Below the pieces are notes generated by a model. It saw only the letters and a program-made list of their open reading frames with translations, did not search any database and was not told where the DNA came from. This document shows, in pieces, positions 22,757 through 34,985 of a stretch of DNA of 64,000 nt. The DNA comes from Ascocoryne sarcoides NRRL 50072 (taxonomy: Eukaryota; Ascomycota; Leotiomycetes; Helotiales; Gelatinodiscaceae), in NCBI GenBank assembly GCA_000328965.1, contig KB205946.1, positions 1,973,866-2,037,865 of the forward strand, written 5' to 3'. Numbering within the stretch: position 1 is the stretch's first letter; each line of letters starts with the position of its first letter. The position numbers were made by a program, and so were the translations under genes.

Positions 22757-23969
22757 GTTGTGAACTGAGCCGAGTGGAGAGGAGACAACCCGACAGATGT
22801 ACGGATGGAAGATTGTTGTGCAATGGGGGGTCGGCCTGGTGGGCACAGCTGGAAGGCTGACCAAGCTAGGTTCGATCGATGGGTACAGTACGTAGTGCTA
22901 GATCACATGATATGGATTGAATAGAGAGGAGCTTGGTAAAACTTCCTTGGCCCTGGCTATTTTTAGACATCGGCCAAGTACGAAAGTATATAGAGCTAAG
23001 ATGTCTCCTGTTCTTCTTCTGCCTGTTTATGTCAAAATGTGTTTAATTTGCTCGATTTGACTTCTCTTGCTCCGCGGGGCTATTACCGGTACTGTGTTAA
23101 TAGCAAGTGGCATGACCCGTCAGTGCTTATCCATATCGGTATCTTTGACACAGGCGTGAACAAGGGAAATTGGGAACACCAACACCCCATGGTTATTTTT
23201 GTACTGTACCTGGCAGTCCTGTGGCGATCCTACAGTAATCATACTCAATCGTCCTTGTCCAAGAGATGTTGCAAATGGCCTAGCTCATCCTCTTTTCCCA
23301 TCCCTTTGTGCCATTATACCAGTCACTGCTCCACGCATAGGTTTTATTATGAACCATAAGCCACAAGCTCATGGTAAAGGATTGGAAACCATTTTGCATC
23401 TACTTGTACTTTTGTATCTATAAATCTTTTTTTAGAAGTCCACCCATGATGACAACGCTCAAGCTATCCACGCAGTTCAACCGGCATCCGTATCGAAACA
23501 GAACAGCCCCCTCTTCGATGTTCCCCGGGAACTGCAGAGGCGCCTCTCTATCGCCAGATCTCCTGCATGGCGCACTCTATTTCCTCGAGTATATTGAGCT
23601 TTCTGCAATCCCGTGAACGACAGTGATAGGGATCTTTGAATTACCCCGGACTAGGTACTCCCTACGGCGCAGCTCTGGAAGCGCTAGCGGCTTCGAGAAC
23701 GAAACGGCGAGCAATCAACCAACAACGCGCAGCAAAATAACAGCAAGCGCCGTGAATAAAGCTGTGTTTCGGCTTCTCGTCTGATCTCCCCATCCCACAA
23801 CCATTGCGCCGATACTTCGTTTTGCTAGATGCTCTCCTGTCGATAGTTACCAGATATTTCCGATCTCCCAGTCATAAATTGATTGGATCCGCCTCCACCT
23901 CCATCTCTTCCTCCAACTCGATTCTGTGCGTAGATAGCAACGTTCGGAGATACTTGCAACAACGGTGCC
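22757..23969. promoter_or_regulatory. Divergent promoter region between the coiled-coil gene and the F-box gene
   Basis: This 1.2-kb head-to-head spacer holds both upstream regions. Small frames (for example 23039-23359 and 23371-23616) have no coding character. No repeats or RNA genes were recognised. Confidence 0.45.
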
Positions 23970-26900
23970 ATGAGCGCAAAGGGCGTGCCGCTCCCCTCTG
24001 AGGATGTAAAGAAGCCTAGCTTGGGATGGGATCCTGCGGAAATGATGGCATTCTCAAAACTTCCAGATGAAATTATTGAACAGTAAGTTACGATGCGCCC
24101 GGAGCGCGGTAGCATTGCGGAAGCTAATATCCAATTTTCAGTATACTCCGTCTTACCAATCCAAATGGCTTTGCGTCTTTAATCGTTTTGAATAGGAAGT
24201 GGAGGGCGGCTTCACAACAAGCACATCTTTACGCCCACCAACTATCGCGATGCCCCTCATACTCAGCAGCCCATCACTCGGTCCAATTGCCTGAAGATGA
24301 GGAAAGCCTACCACGACTTCGTCGACTCTTTGCACGAGAGATCAAGCGTAATCTATTTGAAGCCTACCTACGGCCTTCGGAAACCATCATCAGTCTGGTT
24401 TCTACATCAATTAGTTCCTCGTCAGCGCCGGGGGGAGAGGCATTTCACTTCAGTCTTTCGCCGAGAGGACATTATGTATTGGCATATAGCTCTTCGCGGA
24501 TACATGTTATCGACGTGACAGGGCCGGAGGTTGCGGTCAAGAGGGAGTTAAAAATATTACGAAGGCCTGCTTCAACAACTATTACTGACGATGGGTCTCT
24601 CCTTGCAGTTCTCTCGACAGATATGCAAGTTGACCTATACGACCTAACATCCGAGCATCCCAAGCACACTCGGGCTGTAGCCTTAGATCATACACCTCGA
24701 ACGATTGCTTTATCGCCAACAGGTGCTGTACTAGCTGCAGCATACGACTCTGGAGTGGAAGTGTCTTCCTTAGATCCCGGCCTTACGAGTACTGAACGGC
24801 GAGCTGTTAAGTGTTATGCCGTGGACTCCTTATCTTTCTCTAATGATGGCACCCAACTGCTTGGAACAACGGTGCAGTCAAGGAATCCAAGTACCGTTGT
24901 TCTTACAGCGCCTTACTACGATCCAGGAGGCAATTTACCAGAAGAGAGTGTCAGTGCACTGTGGACTACTTCCATTTTATTCCCAAATGGGAGTCGAGAC
25001 TGCAGTCATGCTGTGTTACTTCCAAGTCCGTCAGAGGGAGAAGCAAGCTGGACATTTACCTACGACCGTGTCTTTGAAACATTTCGGGCTGTGCGTATTG
25101 ATGACCTCAGAAATGGAACTACATATTTCACGGGTCCAACGTCTGACTCGGCCTCGCTTTCCAAACTTCTTCCAAGCACATTGCCATCCGCAAGCGAGAC
25201 CGGTGATCTCGTCGCGTCGGGCTTCCAGGGAGCGATTTGGATATACGGAGTCCCTGAGGACCTTGAAGCAGTCCCAACTATCAGGGATGGTACAAGTAGC
25301 ACTGGAGAGAGTGAAGTAAGCTCCCCGTCGACCTCGATCGTTCGCAGAAACAGCGCTCCCTCTTTGCGGTCCGCCCATAGAACCCGCGAAAGTACGAGCA
25401 GGATCCCGCAATGGCAACTTCTTTGCGACAAAAATCGGAACACATTCATAGAAGGCCGTAAAATCACTTATTTGGATCGTGTCAGTTCTATGGCCTGGGT
25501 CCAAGATTACTCACCCTCTTCCCACAGGGAAAGGCTTGTTGCAGTTGCTCCAGGTGTTGGAGGGCAGTCTCCAATGAATGAAGATGATGGCATGACCCCT
25601 GTAGACGGTGGTCGGATATCGATATTGGACTTTGATTATAGCCCAGATGATGGTAGAAAGTCGATAATTACCATTGAGGTTGGCAATGCGGAACCAGAGG
25701 TGCTGGAAGAAGAGCATAGAGACTTGGATACTGAAGTGGCTATAGTAAGAAGAAGAACTGTTGCACAGCGACGTGGTAACCGAAACCACGTTTCTAGGGC
25801 TGCAACGACAATCTCTCGCCCGCCGCCTCCTCCTATGCCAGCACTTTCCTCTTTAAGTGACCTCGTTGGAGCTTTTCCTCGAGCGCTACCAACAAGGAGA
25901 CCAAGTCAACAGACCACTTTATCCGATCGTTCAGAAGGAGTATCTGTAGATGAAGACCAGGAAGTGTTTGAGGCGCCATATTCACAGACCAGCCCTCGCT
26001 CTGGTACGACTCTACGTCGTGCAGCTACTGCCGCTGCCGTTAATCGACGGCTTCATCCGCGAGCCGTGGCTCAAGACCATATTCAATACCGTCGTGCCGA
26101 TGGCCGTGAAGAGCATCCCCATGAGAGCGATGCCGATAACTGGGTACCCCCACCCCCACCGTATACAAAGGACCCAGTCCCACCATTACCAGAGCATATT
26201 CAAAGATCACTCTTGGCAGAGGCTGCTGCTGCAACACTACAACGAGCAAACACCCATCGTACCCGAGCAGCTTTTGATTTCCCTGGCCTAGATCAAGCCA
26301 CTTCTACTTTATCTCGATCAAGGACTGTTGCCACAATAGCATCTTCTAGATCGGGGGAATCTCGAAGAGAACACTATCCATTTCACAGGACATTCAGTGA
26401 CTCGACAGCCATGAATTCGGACCGTGTTTCACTTGAAGAAGTCTCAAGACCAATGACCAGTCCGTCGTCGCCCGATTTTGATGACCTTTATGATGTCTCC
26501 CCTCCAGGAACTCCACAGCTTGGCCCCAGGTCAGTAACACCTAGAGCAGTGCCAGTCAATCACATCCCCAGAAAGCCTGTTGGGGCACCGTCTCAGCCTA
26601 ATCATACCCGTAATTCTCAAGCTCCACCGACGCCTGATATGGGGCCAAGTCTACAGCAGCCAATTTCTCCAGTTCCACAGCCTACTCAGCCTCCAGACGA
26701 GACTATGGAATCTCGGCTAGAGGAGTGGGAAAGCGTAGCAAGCTCTCAACAAGTTTCTCCCGAGGAGGAAGTAGTGCCCACCTTGGTCCGGCAGTCGACA
26801 CCAAGATCCCAAAATAGTATGGTTCATAGACCTGTATCATCCACATCTAGTCTTCTCAAGGAAGTGCCCCCACGACCTGATGAGAACCACCATCTTACTG

Positions 26901-27784
26901 AGCTACCCCCAACAACGCCAGTAATGCCAAATCAGCGAGAGATGATAGAAACGCAAATACCAAGACAGCCAAGAAGAAGCGAGACAACCCCAGTTGCAAG
27001 ATCCCCTGACAATCAGGAGGAAGAACCTCTTCCAATCTGGCGTAGCGGGACGGCTCCTACGGCAGCCCAAACAACACCAATAACTACTAATAATATTCCA
27101 CCGCTAGTTATGCCTAACCCTGATCAAATTGCTCGCTTGAATAGTCGAAGAGGGCGACCTTTAGGTTTGGCGGATCCCAGACGTATTTCACAGGTATCAA
27201 ATCACCAGCCTCAACCGCCAAACGGTTCTCAGAGGAGGCATCTTTCTAGTGGTTCCATACATAACATGCCTCCACAGAGCATGTCTCCCCAGGCAGGACC
27301 CGATTTTCCACTACGCAACACTCCCCCACGAGCAGGTATTGGAGCATATAGCCCTTCGCCTCAACAGTATAACAACGCACTCTACCCATCGATGAATAAT
27401 TCCTTGCAACCAACTCATCGTCTCAATGGCCACTCCCAACATCGGCCCGCCTTGTCACCTGGTCTACGCCCGCCGATACAACGCCTCGAGACGATTCATA
27501 GCCAGACATCCGCCGCCCCGGAACCATCGCCGTATTTCGCTCAAAAGCAGATCATGGTCAGTAGGCAGCCGAGCCGAGCCGAGAGGAGCGCCGCGAAGAA
27601 TATCAAAGATGCGAAGAAGAGGGGTTGGAGAGCGAGCATGAAGGAGAAAAGCAAGAAGAAGGAGGAAGCCAAGAGGGCGCAGAGTAGTGCTGGCTGGACA
27701 GATGTAACGAGGGACTCGGCGATGACGACGCGTTACATGGAGGCGGAGAGGGAGCATAAGAGTGGTAAGTGTGCAATCATGTAA
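23970..27784 (+). CDS. Large F-box/WD-like protein with a C-terminal CaaX-like box
   Basis: Exon 1 (23970-24082) and exon 2 (24142-27784) join through a split His codon to give 1251 residues. The junction rebuilds an F-box: FSKLPDEIIEHILRLTN...SLIVLNRKWR. A beta-propeller-like part follows (about residues 110-380) with repeated HFSLSPRGHYVLAYSSS / TTITDDGSLLAVLS / TIALSPTGAVLAAAYDSG patterns. The remaining ~800 residues are disordered and Pro/Ser/Thr-rich. The end is highly basic (AKNIKDAKKRGW and KEKSKKKEEAKRA) and stops at Lys-Cys-Ala-Ile-Met. F-box proteins recruit substrates to SCF ubiquitin ligases. CAIM fits a farnesylation-type CaaX motif, which would tether the protein to a membrane. 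The last codons overlap a GTAAGT sequence, so an unrecognised terminal intron could remove the motif. Confidence 0.82.
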
Positions 27785-28410
27785 CCCATTTTCATTTGTT
27801 GTGGACGTACATATATTCAGATATACCCTTTTTCTTTTCTTTTTCTTTTTTGGTTATTGGAGGATCTTCGACTGGTTCGGGTCAAGTTGGAGAGTTGGGA
27901 GAAGGAAGTGATGAATATGATAGTGTATCAATGAATTATGAAAAGTTTGCTTGTTTGATACAGAGTCTCGTTGGTTTTATGTAGGATGAAGTTCAAGGAT
28001 GGTTATTTGCGGAAGGGGGTTTGGGGGCGGTTACAGCTTTGGGATCGGATATAGACACCATCTCCTCGGGCGGCTTCATTATGTTTATATTCGATGCTTT
28101 GTGTGCTTGGTTGGGAAGAGAGATTGGACTTCGACCTTATTGGATATTTTACTGGTCTGTAGCTAGTTCGGCCTCTTCGTTCAGATGAGGGAAGGATGAT
28201 TTGACTTTGTGCGTATTTCGGCTTCAAGACCTGGGTAAGCTTCAACCATTGTTAAATACCCGTCTACCGTTCTGCTACCATGTGATGATGAAATGCTTTA
28301 AATAGTCCTTAACATCAAAATGAGACCCTTTTCCTTGATCCATCCCCTCCCTAACCGGACAATGCTAGCCATACAGCCAAATCCCCCCCACACATTAATC
28401 GTCCCAGGCC
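27785..28410. other. Intergenic region between convergent genes
   Basis: It is the 3' flank of the F-box gene (with a T-rich tract near 27828-27851) and of the NmrA-like gene on the other strand. No supported frame or RNA gene. Confidence 0.4.
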
Positions 28411-29413
28411 TTACTTCGCAATCCCAAAGATACTTCGAGGCAGCTCCTCCAAATCCGGTCCCGTCAACCCCTTGATCCCCAACACCTGGTTATGATCATA
28501 CGCAAACTTATTCCCGTACCCCTCGGCGAAAATCGCCCTCCTAGCAAACGAATCCATAACCTCCGCCGTCACCTCTCCCGTCTTGAGCTTCTCCCACGCT
28601 TGCTTCTCCAGCGCCTCCGTGCTCACCTGCGTGATTTCCCACTCCTCCCCGGGCGTGAGGCTCTGCGCCAGCTTGATCAATTGGTTCTGCGAGACATCGA
28701 TGTCCTTCACCCAGATAGCCCGATCCGACGTCTCCCTCGGATGCGTCAAGATTCTCCTCACGGCCTTCCCGGCCGTCGCCACGCGAGAGGTCGATATCAG
28801 TTGATCGCCCCCATCATACACCGCAGCCTTCCTCCCCTTGTAATCGAGGAACAAGCCGCGCCTCAAGCCCAGATCCAGGAACGGGCCCGTGAACACCAGC
28901 GTGTAGCTCGTGCTCCCCTTGATGGCCAGCTGGTCGAGGTACTCTTCGATCTCGACCTTGGTGGCGTAGGCGGGCAGCTTTCGCGTGAGCGGGTTCTTGG
29001 TGTCGCAGCTGAAATCGGAGGGGATGATGCGTTTTACGCTCGCGGCGACGGCGGCGTCGATGAGGAGTCTTTGGGTGGGGACGGCGTGCGTGGCGAGGGC
29101 GGAGACGAGGGCGTCTTGGCCGCGAAGGGCGGCCGTGAGGGAGTAGAGGGAGGTGTAGTCTACCTTTTCGACGCGGACGTCGGGGGGGAAGGTGTTGGTG
29201 CTCGAGGCGCGGGTGAGGACGGTGATTTCGAAGAGCCCAGACTTGATGAGTTCTTTTAGGATGGCGCCGCCCACGTTCCCGGATGCCTGGGTTGTGTTAG
29301 GGTACGAGGCTCAATCCGATGGTTAGGAGGATTCCACGGTTGAGAATGGGGGGTTTTGGGGAAGCACTTACACCAGCCACTGCAACCTTTTTGATGCTGA
29401 TATCATAAGGCAT
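28411..29413 (-). CDS. NmrA/isoflavone-reductase-like NAD(P)-binding oxidoreductase
   Basis: Exon 1 (29413-29372) encodes 14 residues and is joined over an 85-bp intron (29287-29371) to exon 2 (29286-28411), giving 305 residues. The junction restores the Rossmann motif KKVAVAGASGNVGGAIL, a clear GxxGNxG dinucleotide site that neither exon shows alone. Later landmarks are LTRASS, GQDALVSALATHAVPTQ, KRIIPSDFSCD and a VFTGPFLDLGL segment, in the order seen in isoflavone/pinoresinol reductase-like atypical SDRs. The protein is probably a cytosolic NADPH-dependent reductase or a redox sensor of the NmrA type; no substrate can be named. No neighbouring biosynthetic gene was found that would place it in a cluster. 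Confidence 0.87.
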
Positions 29414-30112
29414 ATTTGCTTCGAGAATCGACTTTTAGAAGACGGGCAGACCGATTGGCAAGAAGCTTCAATGGCTCGAATCGAAGGATGAACAAGTCTG
29501 GCAGATATATACTTGGGAGGTGTTGTCCAGGGTCATCCAACTGCTATATGGCGCTATGGAGACATGCGGGGTAGAATCCGTTCCCATCACCCGCCAGAAT
29601 AAGGTGACACACTATTTTATCCGAGGAAGCTTCGTCCTTTGTGCCGTTGCCCAATGACAGCGACGATGAAGCAGAAATCGCATGAGGAGCTGTAGGCGAT
29701 TCCCAACATTGCGGCGAAGGGATCCATGCGGGCCATGGAGATCCAAGGACCCAAGGATGCACCACGCGAATGCAGACTTCTAGATGCGCCCAACGTCATC
29801 GTGACTTGTTTCCTCGATAGGGAGATGCGTATCCGGATGCTTGAAAAGACATAAAGAGTCGGGCGGAGGAGGGAAAGAAAATCCTGCCAAAAAAATAACC
29901 ATTCGATATACATCCACTCTGCGTCGCTCTGCAACGTGACCGATTCAGCCCACCCGAACTGCGGAATCCCCGAATCCAGATCTCCAAGGTTGTATATCGC
30001 GGGTTTGCCATGAGGCCACGGGAAGCAATAATCAGGAGATGTTTTCGTCTTCCGGATGGCAAGCGAGAGTCTCGGCCCGCAGCCCTATACAGCCAAGGGA
30101 AACATGGTAAGC

Positions 30113-30133
30113 CGACGACGACGACGACGACGA
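30113..30133. repeat. GAC/CGA trinucleotide microsatellite
   Basis: Seven tandem copies of a GAC-type triplet are followed by GAAAATAG. It is a simple repeat in non-coding DNA. Confidence 0.85.
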
Positions 30134-32192
30134 AAATAGATGTCCCGGGAGCAACGTCAACGAGAATCAACTCGTACGATTGCACTGAGCTCGCCATGGA
30201 TACATGTTTCTAATAGATGTCAGCTCTGTCGTGATACCAGGACTGGATTCTGCAGATCTAGCGAGTAGATTCATGTCGAGATGAGATCATGGGTAAGACT
30301 CCTGGCTCTAGGATCATTCTCTTGTCGAACAGTCGATGCCATCTTGACTCTGATATCTTGCTTTTGTCGGTTTAGTTGTAGGATTTCAAGGGGTTGAATT
30401 CTGAGAGCAGATTTATGGAGGTACTATTTGGCAAGCTGCGGACCTACCTTTATTCCCCACTGGTCTACCTCGGAGTCTCGGTGGTTGAATATTATCAAAA
30501 GCTGAAGAATCTAGCACTGGTTTCTTGGAGACGCTTGGTCGTATCTTACCATTACGCTGGAAACTTTACCAGGCATGAGAGACCCCCAAAAGTTGTTTGA
30601 ACTCGACCGAGTGGACTTTGGTTGAAGTAGCGAGTTAAAGGGAAACTATAAAGGAAGGTGTAGTTGAGTTTAGAATCTTTACCTCGTTCTTCTTCGATTA
30701 AACTTAAATACAATGGTAGATTATCATCCATACCATGAGTCTTTCTTTACAAGCTACTATGTCTTCCCGTGTAGCTAGAGTGGAGAATTATATGATCAAA
30801 TACCTGGGTCCCCTCTTTCTCCTACGCACTCCCTATCTTACTTTTGTTCGCGACCATACCTTCTGTCCTTGACTTCGCACCTTCGTTCTTTTCCTTACCT
30901 TATATTATCGATCTGAAGCCTTCTGCTGTTGCCTTTTTAGACCAAGATTGCCGCCCGCATAACGACCTAACTCCTCCCAATCCAACCAAGCGCTCTAAAC
31001 CCGAGTCTCTTACCGCATCCCCGAACTCCTCGCCCCCATCACCAACGTTTCTACGTTCTTAAAAAATCCTTCTCTTCCTGATATTCTCGTTGCAGAACAT
31101 CTCAAATGCCTATCCTCGTGAAATGGTTTTCCTGGGCAAGCTTATCACGACCCTTTCCTCCTCTGTCTAATCCCTACCTTCAAATGGCAGAATGAGAACG
31201 GGAAACGAGGCCATGACACATTACCTTTTATTTTCTTGCCTAAAGAAGATGGCAGGAACCAAAATGCGACTTCTAGGGAGGAAAGATGAACAAAGACCTC
31301 GAATCCAACCCTCCCGCCACTCAATGGCTTATTGTAGGTAGCTCATTTTTTACTCTAGCTCCTCAACAAGATAGAAGATGGCCCCTCTTGGTACTCCGGC
31401 TACTCCTTGGTAGGGTATTCACATCTTTGCGACCAGAGGTCCATCATCACGCCAAGTAGATGGGCACAAGGAGCCAACTACTATTCTAGGGTCGTCGGGT
31501 TCATTTGACTCCTTCGCGAGATGGCGATATTCCCAGGAAGATGTAAGTTAAGAGAACACGCTGCATTAGGAGATGTGACCATCCACACTATCCAAAAGCT
31601 CAGGCCGACATTAATTTCAGGTAGTCTGTCTGTCTGCTCATAAGGATCCAGCAAGCACAGGTGCGGTGCGCACAATTAGAAGCTAGGCCAAAACCACCGA
31701 AAAGCCCCACTTTTCAACCCCCTTGGCTGCTTTCAACTACCTCAACCCTCCTCTCGTCCAATATCAGGATAATTCATTTTCCTAGCGCGGGCCTGCTGGT
31801 CTGGGCCCCGGTCCTCGAGCTATATAACTGGTATTCAAGCAGCCAATTTCATTTTTCTGCTCTGGCCTCACGCACCGTCATGATTTCGGGGAGAAATTAG
31901 CGCCTATTGGCATCTTCCTCTCGCTAAGTATGTTGCTACCCTCGAGCTAGAGATTTTTCTAAAACTGCGGTCTAGCTGTTTGATGGCTTGGCTACATTTT
32001 TTAACCGATTATCATAGACGCCAGATAGTGCTGCTCTCTTCTAGTGCCTCATAGCAATTATAGGATCAAGCGGCTTTGCCACTTTGGGGTAATTAGCAAA
32101 GCTCCTTCTTTAGCTCAACAATTTCAATATTCTAGTTCAATCGCCGAAAACTCCTAGTCTGAAGAATTGTTCTCTAGCAGATGTTTCTCGAC

Positions 32193-32199
32193 TATATAT
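32193..32199 (+). promoter_or_regulatory. TATA-like element upstream of the GH23-like gene
   Basis: TATATAT lies about 107 bp upstream of the ATG at 32306 and is followed by a pyrimidine-rich stretch, an arrangement common in fungal promoters. Function is inferred from position only. Confidence 0.4.
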
Positions 32200-32305
32200 T
32201 CTCCCACTCGCGCCTCCAGATTCATTTTCTTTCTCCAATACGCTTCCACTCACACGCCAGTTACTCGATCTTCAACTCCCAACTCACCCAACTCCATCAT
32301 TCAAA

Positions 32306-33135
32306 ATGGGAATCCACGCAATTCTTGCTCTTCTTCCTGCTGCCCTTGGCCTCGTTACGGCCAATCCCATCCCCGCCAGACTTGAGGCTCGGTCGGGATA
32401 CATAAGCCTCCCGCATGGTCAAGGATTCGACTGGCCCGGCATGGAAGCCTGGAAGTCCTTTGATGAGCTGTAAGCCATCCCACTCCCATCCCTTCACCAC
32501 TTCCAAATCACCACTAACAGCTCCGATTTGTATAGGTGGGCCATCAACCAGCATACCATGGATATTGGTTGCAGCTGGATGGGTGTCGCAAGCACCCATA
32601 ACTTCGAGAGGGACGCCATGTACGGAGCCATCAAGGCCAGCTCCCAGGACAGTGGCGTCGACGAACGAGTCATTCTTGCTGTCATAATGCAAGAGTCCAA
32701 TGGCTGCGTTCGTGTCAAGAGCACCTCGGTCACGCATAACAACCCGGGTCTCATGCAATCCCACATGGGGGCCGGCACTTGCGGACAAGAGTAAGCAACC
32801 CCATTTCCTCTCCTTTCTTCCCCATCCCAGACACAAAAGAGCTAACGGTTCGGGGTCGTAGTGGATGGATCCGAGATCCTTGCCCGGACGACATGATTTC
32901 TCTCATGGTCCGTGATGGCGCCCTTGGAACCGCTTTCGGCAACGGGCTCATGCAGACCATTCGGATCGCCAACGACCGAGGCTTTGGGGGTGCCCCAGGT
33001 GTCTACTGGGGCGCTCGGATGTATAACTCTGGGGAGAATATTGCCATGGATGACCTACACAAGCAGTACATGGCAACCTCAGGCTATGCTGAGATGGTGG
33101 CCAACAGGCTGATGGGATGGGATGGCATTTCATGA
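32306..33135 (+). CDS. Secreted GH23/lysozyme-like (lytic transglycosylase fold) protein
   Basis: Three exons (32306-32469, 32536-32790, 32862-33135) join to 230 residues. Intron 1 has two in-frame acceptors; the CTAAC at 32513-32517 favours the distal TATAG acceptor used here. The protein begins with a signal peptide (GIHAILALLPAALGLVTA) and a dibasic-free propeptide-like stretch. The core VILAVIMQESNGC...VTHNNPGLMQS carries the Glu (about residue 108) and the GLMQ motif of GH23 / soluble lytic transglycosylases. Four Cys (CSW, NGCV, GTCG, PCPDD) can form two disulfides. The family is found in secreted fungal proteins that may attack bacterial peptidoglycan or related polymers; activity is inferred. 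The gene is followed by an 11-G run at 33353-33363. Confidence 0.85.
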
Positions 33136-33772
33136 GTTTTTGTATTCATTTGCATTGTTTTGCTGGCGTTGACTTTCTGGATTTGTCATTTATAGGCTTG
33201 GAGAGGTGTTAGGGAGTTTGCTTTTGATTGTTGTAATCTTAGATTCTAGAGATATAGAAGTCATTGACAATTCTTCTCGAACCAGGAAAATCGTGTAAGA
33301 CTTGAACAATAAATGTGCGGTCATCTCTTGATAAGATAAAAAAAATAGAAGTGGGGGGGGGGGAAAGAACGCAAGAAAGCAAGAAAAGAGGTAAAAAGGG
33401 TAAAGGGAAAGTGGGAGAATATGAATGGGATATACACCAGGTAAATCCCAACTTTCATAGGAAAGTATCATATTCGTATAACTTGGGTTATAACTATCGG
33501 AAGACTTCCGCATTTAACATGAGAGCAACCTGTCCTCATAGTTATATTCCATATTCTCTGCTGACAGCATGCATAATAATATAGAAACGGTCCTGCAAGT
33601 TGACTCTAGAGGTATCAAGCACACTCTACTGGAGTGTAGGGGATGATAACCTGCAAGACGATCCTCAAAATGACGCAAATTCCGTCACTTCCCAAGACCC
33701 ATTCGTTGCATCTTTCCCTAACAAGAGAATAAAATTCCTCTAGACCAGTTCGTCATCGTAACTTGAGGAGGT
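33136..33772. other. Intergenic region between convergent genes
   Basis: This contains the 3' flanks of the GH23-like and carbonic anhydrase genes. A purine-rich tract (about 33340-33420), including a run of 11 G at 33353-33363, is the only notable sequence. Confidence 0.4.
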
Positions 33773-34344
33773 TTAAACAACACTCCTCACCTTCCCAGAT
33801 TCAACCTCATAAACCCACCCTGAGATTTTGATATTGTCCGGGATCAACTTGCTCTTCTTCAAAAACTCCACATCGTCCTGAACGGCTTCTTCCAACTTCG
33901 GGAATGCCAGAAAGCCCCCCCCAAATGCTTTCAGCTCAGCATGAGCTTCCTCGCCCAGGTTATTCTTCACAATCTCGGTAGCGTCTTCGTTCTTGAATGT
34001 GAGCATACCGCAACCGGTGTGCTTGACTAGCAGTATTTCTGTTGTTCCCAGGAGTTGCTGGGAGACGACGAGAGAACGTAGAGCATCTCGAGCGCTACCG
34101 CCGGCGTTGCGGATAACGTGTGCGTCGCCAAGAGAGATGCCGTATGCTGCAGCGGGGTCGATTCGTGCGTCCATGCAAGTCACTGGGGAGATCAATTAGT
34201 AATGAATTGAGATGATTAGAGGCTTGAGGACATACCGACAGCGTATTTCTTGGCTGGGGGGAGTGCAAGGTGGCCTTGTGTGAAGCTTGAGGCATACCTC
34301 TCGTTGGACGTGACCAGGTTTTCTTGAATATGGGTGGGAGCCAT
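33773..34344 (-). CDS. Beta-class carbonic anhydrase
   Basis: Exon 1 (34344-34236) and exon 2 (34182-33773) are joined over a 53-bp intron, giving 172 residues. The junction rebuilds AVVTCMDARIDP: Cys39 with the Asp41/Arg43 dyad of beta-carbonic anhydrases. KHTGCG supplies His91 and Cys94, completing the zinc site. The loop GDAHVIRNAGG is also typical. The enzyme interconverts CO2 and bicarbonate, supporting carboxylation reactions and pH balance. The protein is short for the family, like the single-domain clade of fungal beta-CAs. No obvious targeting peptide is seen, so a cytosolic location is likely. Confidence 0.9.
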
Positions 34345-34985
34345 TGTATCAGCAAGCTCTAGCTATGGAAATATATCGACTATTTTCAATGGCGTTGTTG
34401 GGGCTTTAAAACTTCGTGGTGTAAATTAGCCATTCGTCCAGAGCAGAGTCTTCTAGCAAATGCCTTTTCTTATATCGACGTTCCCCGCCTTCGCAGTTAC
34501 AAATCGTCCCGCTTCCAGCTCCACCAGCTCCCACTTCCGCCATTCAGCTAACATGTCGACGAAGCTGGCTTGATGGCGCAATCGCGTCCCGATGTATTTG
34601 CCAAGAGGATCCATGGTTTGGTCTTAGCTGGTTCGTAGGCGGAGAGAAGGGTGCTGAAGGAAGAAACCCTATCCGAAGATAAGTAGTCCGACGAAGCAAA
34701 GAAAGCTGGGCTTCATGGAATTGCTGAGGTGTGACCTGTGAGATACGGAAGTACGGAAGTACCAAAATACAAGAAGCGAAGATGGGAACGACTCGGCTCG
34801 CTAGGCACGCTAGGCTGGATTTAGATCGGATGGTCTGTGCTCGATACCCCTCTTCCACATTAACCGCTTTGGGCTTAGTGAGCCCGAGCCAGTGAATGTG
34901 GGGTTCCATGCGGTCATCCATATCATATATGTGGGAGAGAGGCCTAGTGAGCTATCCGATTCCGATTGACGGGGCTAATAACGCA
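34345..34985. promoter_or_regulatory. Divergent promoter region between carbonic anhydrase and Nudix genes
   Basis: The two genes are head to head, so this 640-bp spacer holds both promoters. A 125-codon minus frame (34544-34921) has no protein-like pattern and was not called. An in-frame ATG at 34896 lies upstream of the chosen Nudix start. Confidence 0.45.

Larger units (their letters stand above)
29414..32305. other. 2.9-kb region without a supported gene
   Basis: It separates the NmrA-like gene (minus) from the secreted GH23-like gene (plus) and includes both promoters. A (GAC)n-type microsatellite lies at about 30113-30133. Frames at 29617-29934, 30394-30600 and 31661-31900 have no domain-like or spliced continuation. 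A long pseudogene too decayed to recognise cannot be excluded. Confidence 0.4.

Noticed and set aside
32494..32836. Minus-strand frames overlapping the GH23-like gene
   Set aside because: They are complements of a gene with a signal peptide, catalytic motif and introns on the plus strand.
33353..33363. Run of 11 G as a functional element
   Set aside because: Simple homopolymer in a 3' flank within a purine-rich tract; may also be length-uncertain in the assembly.
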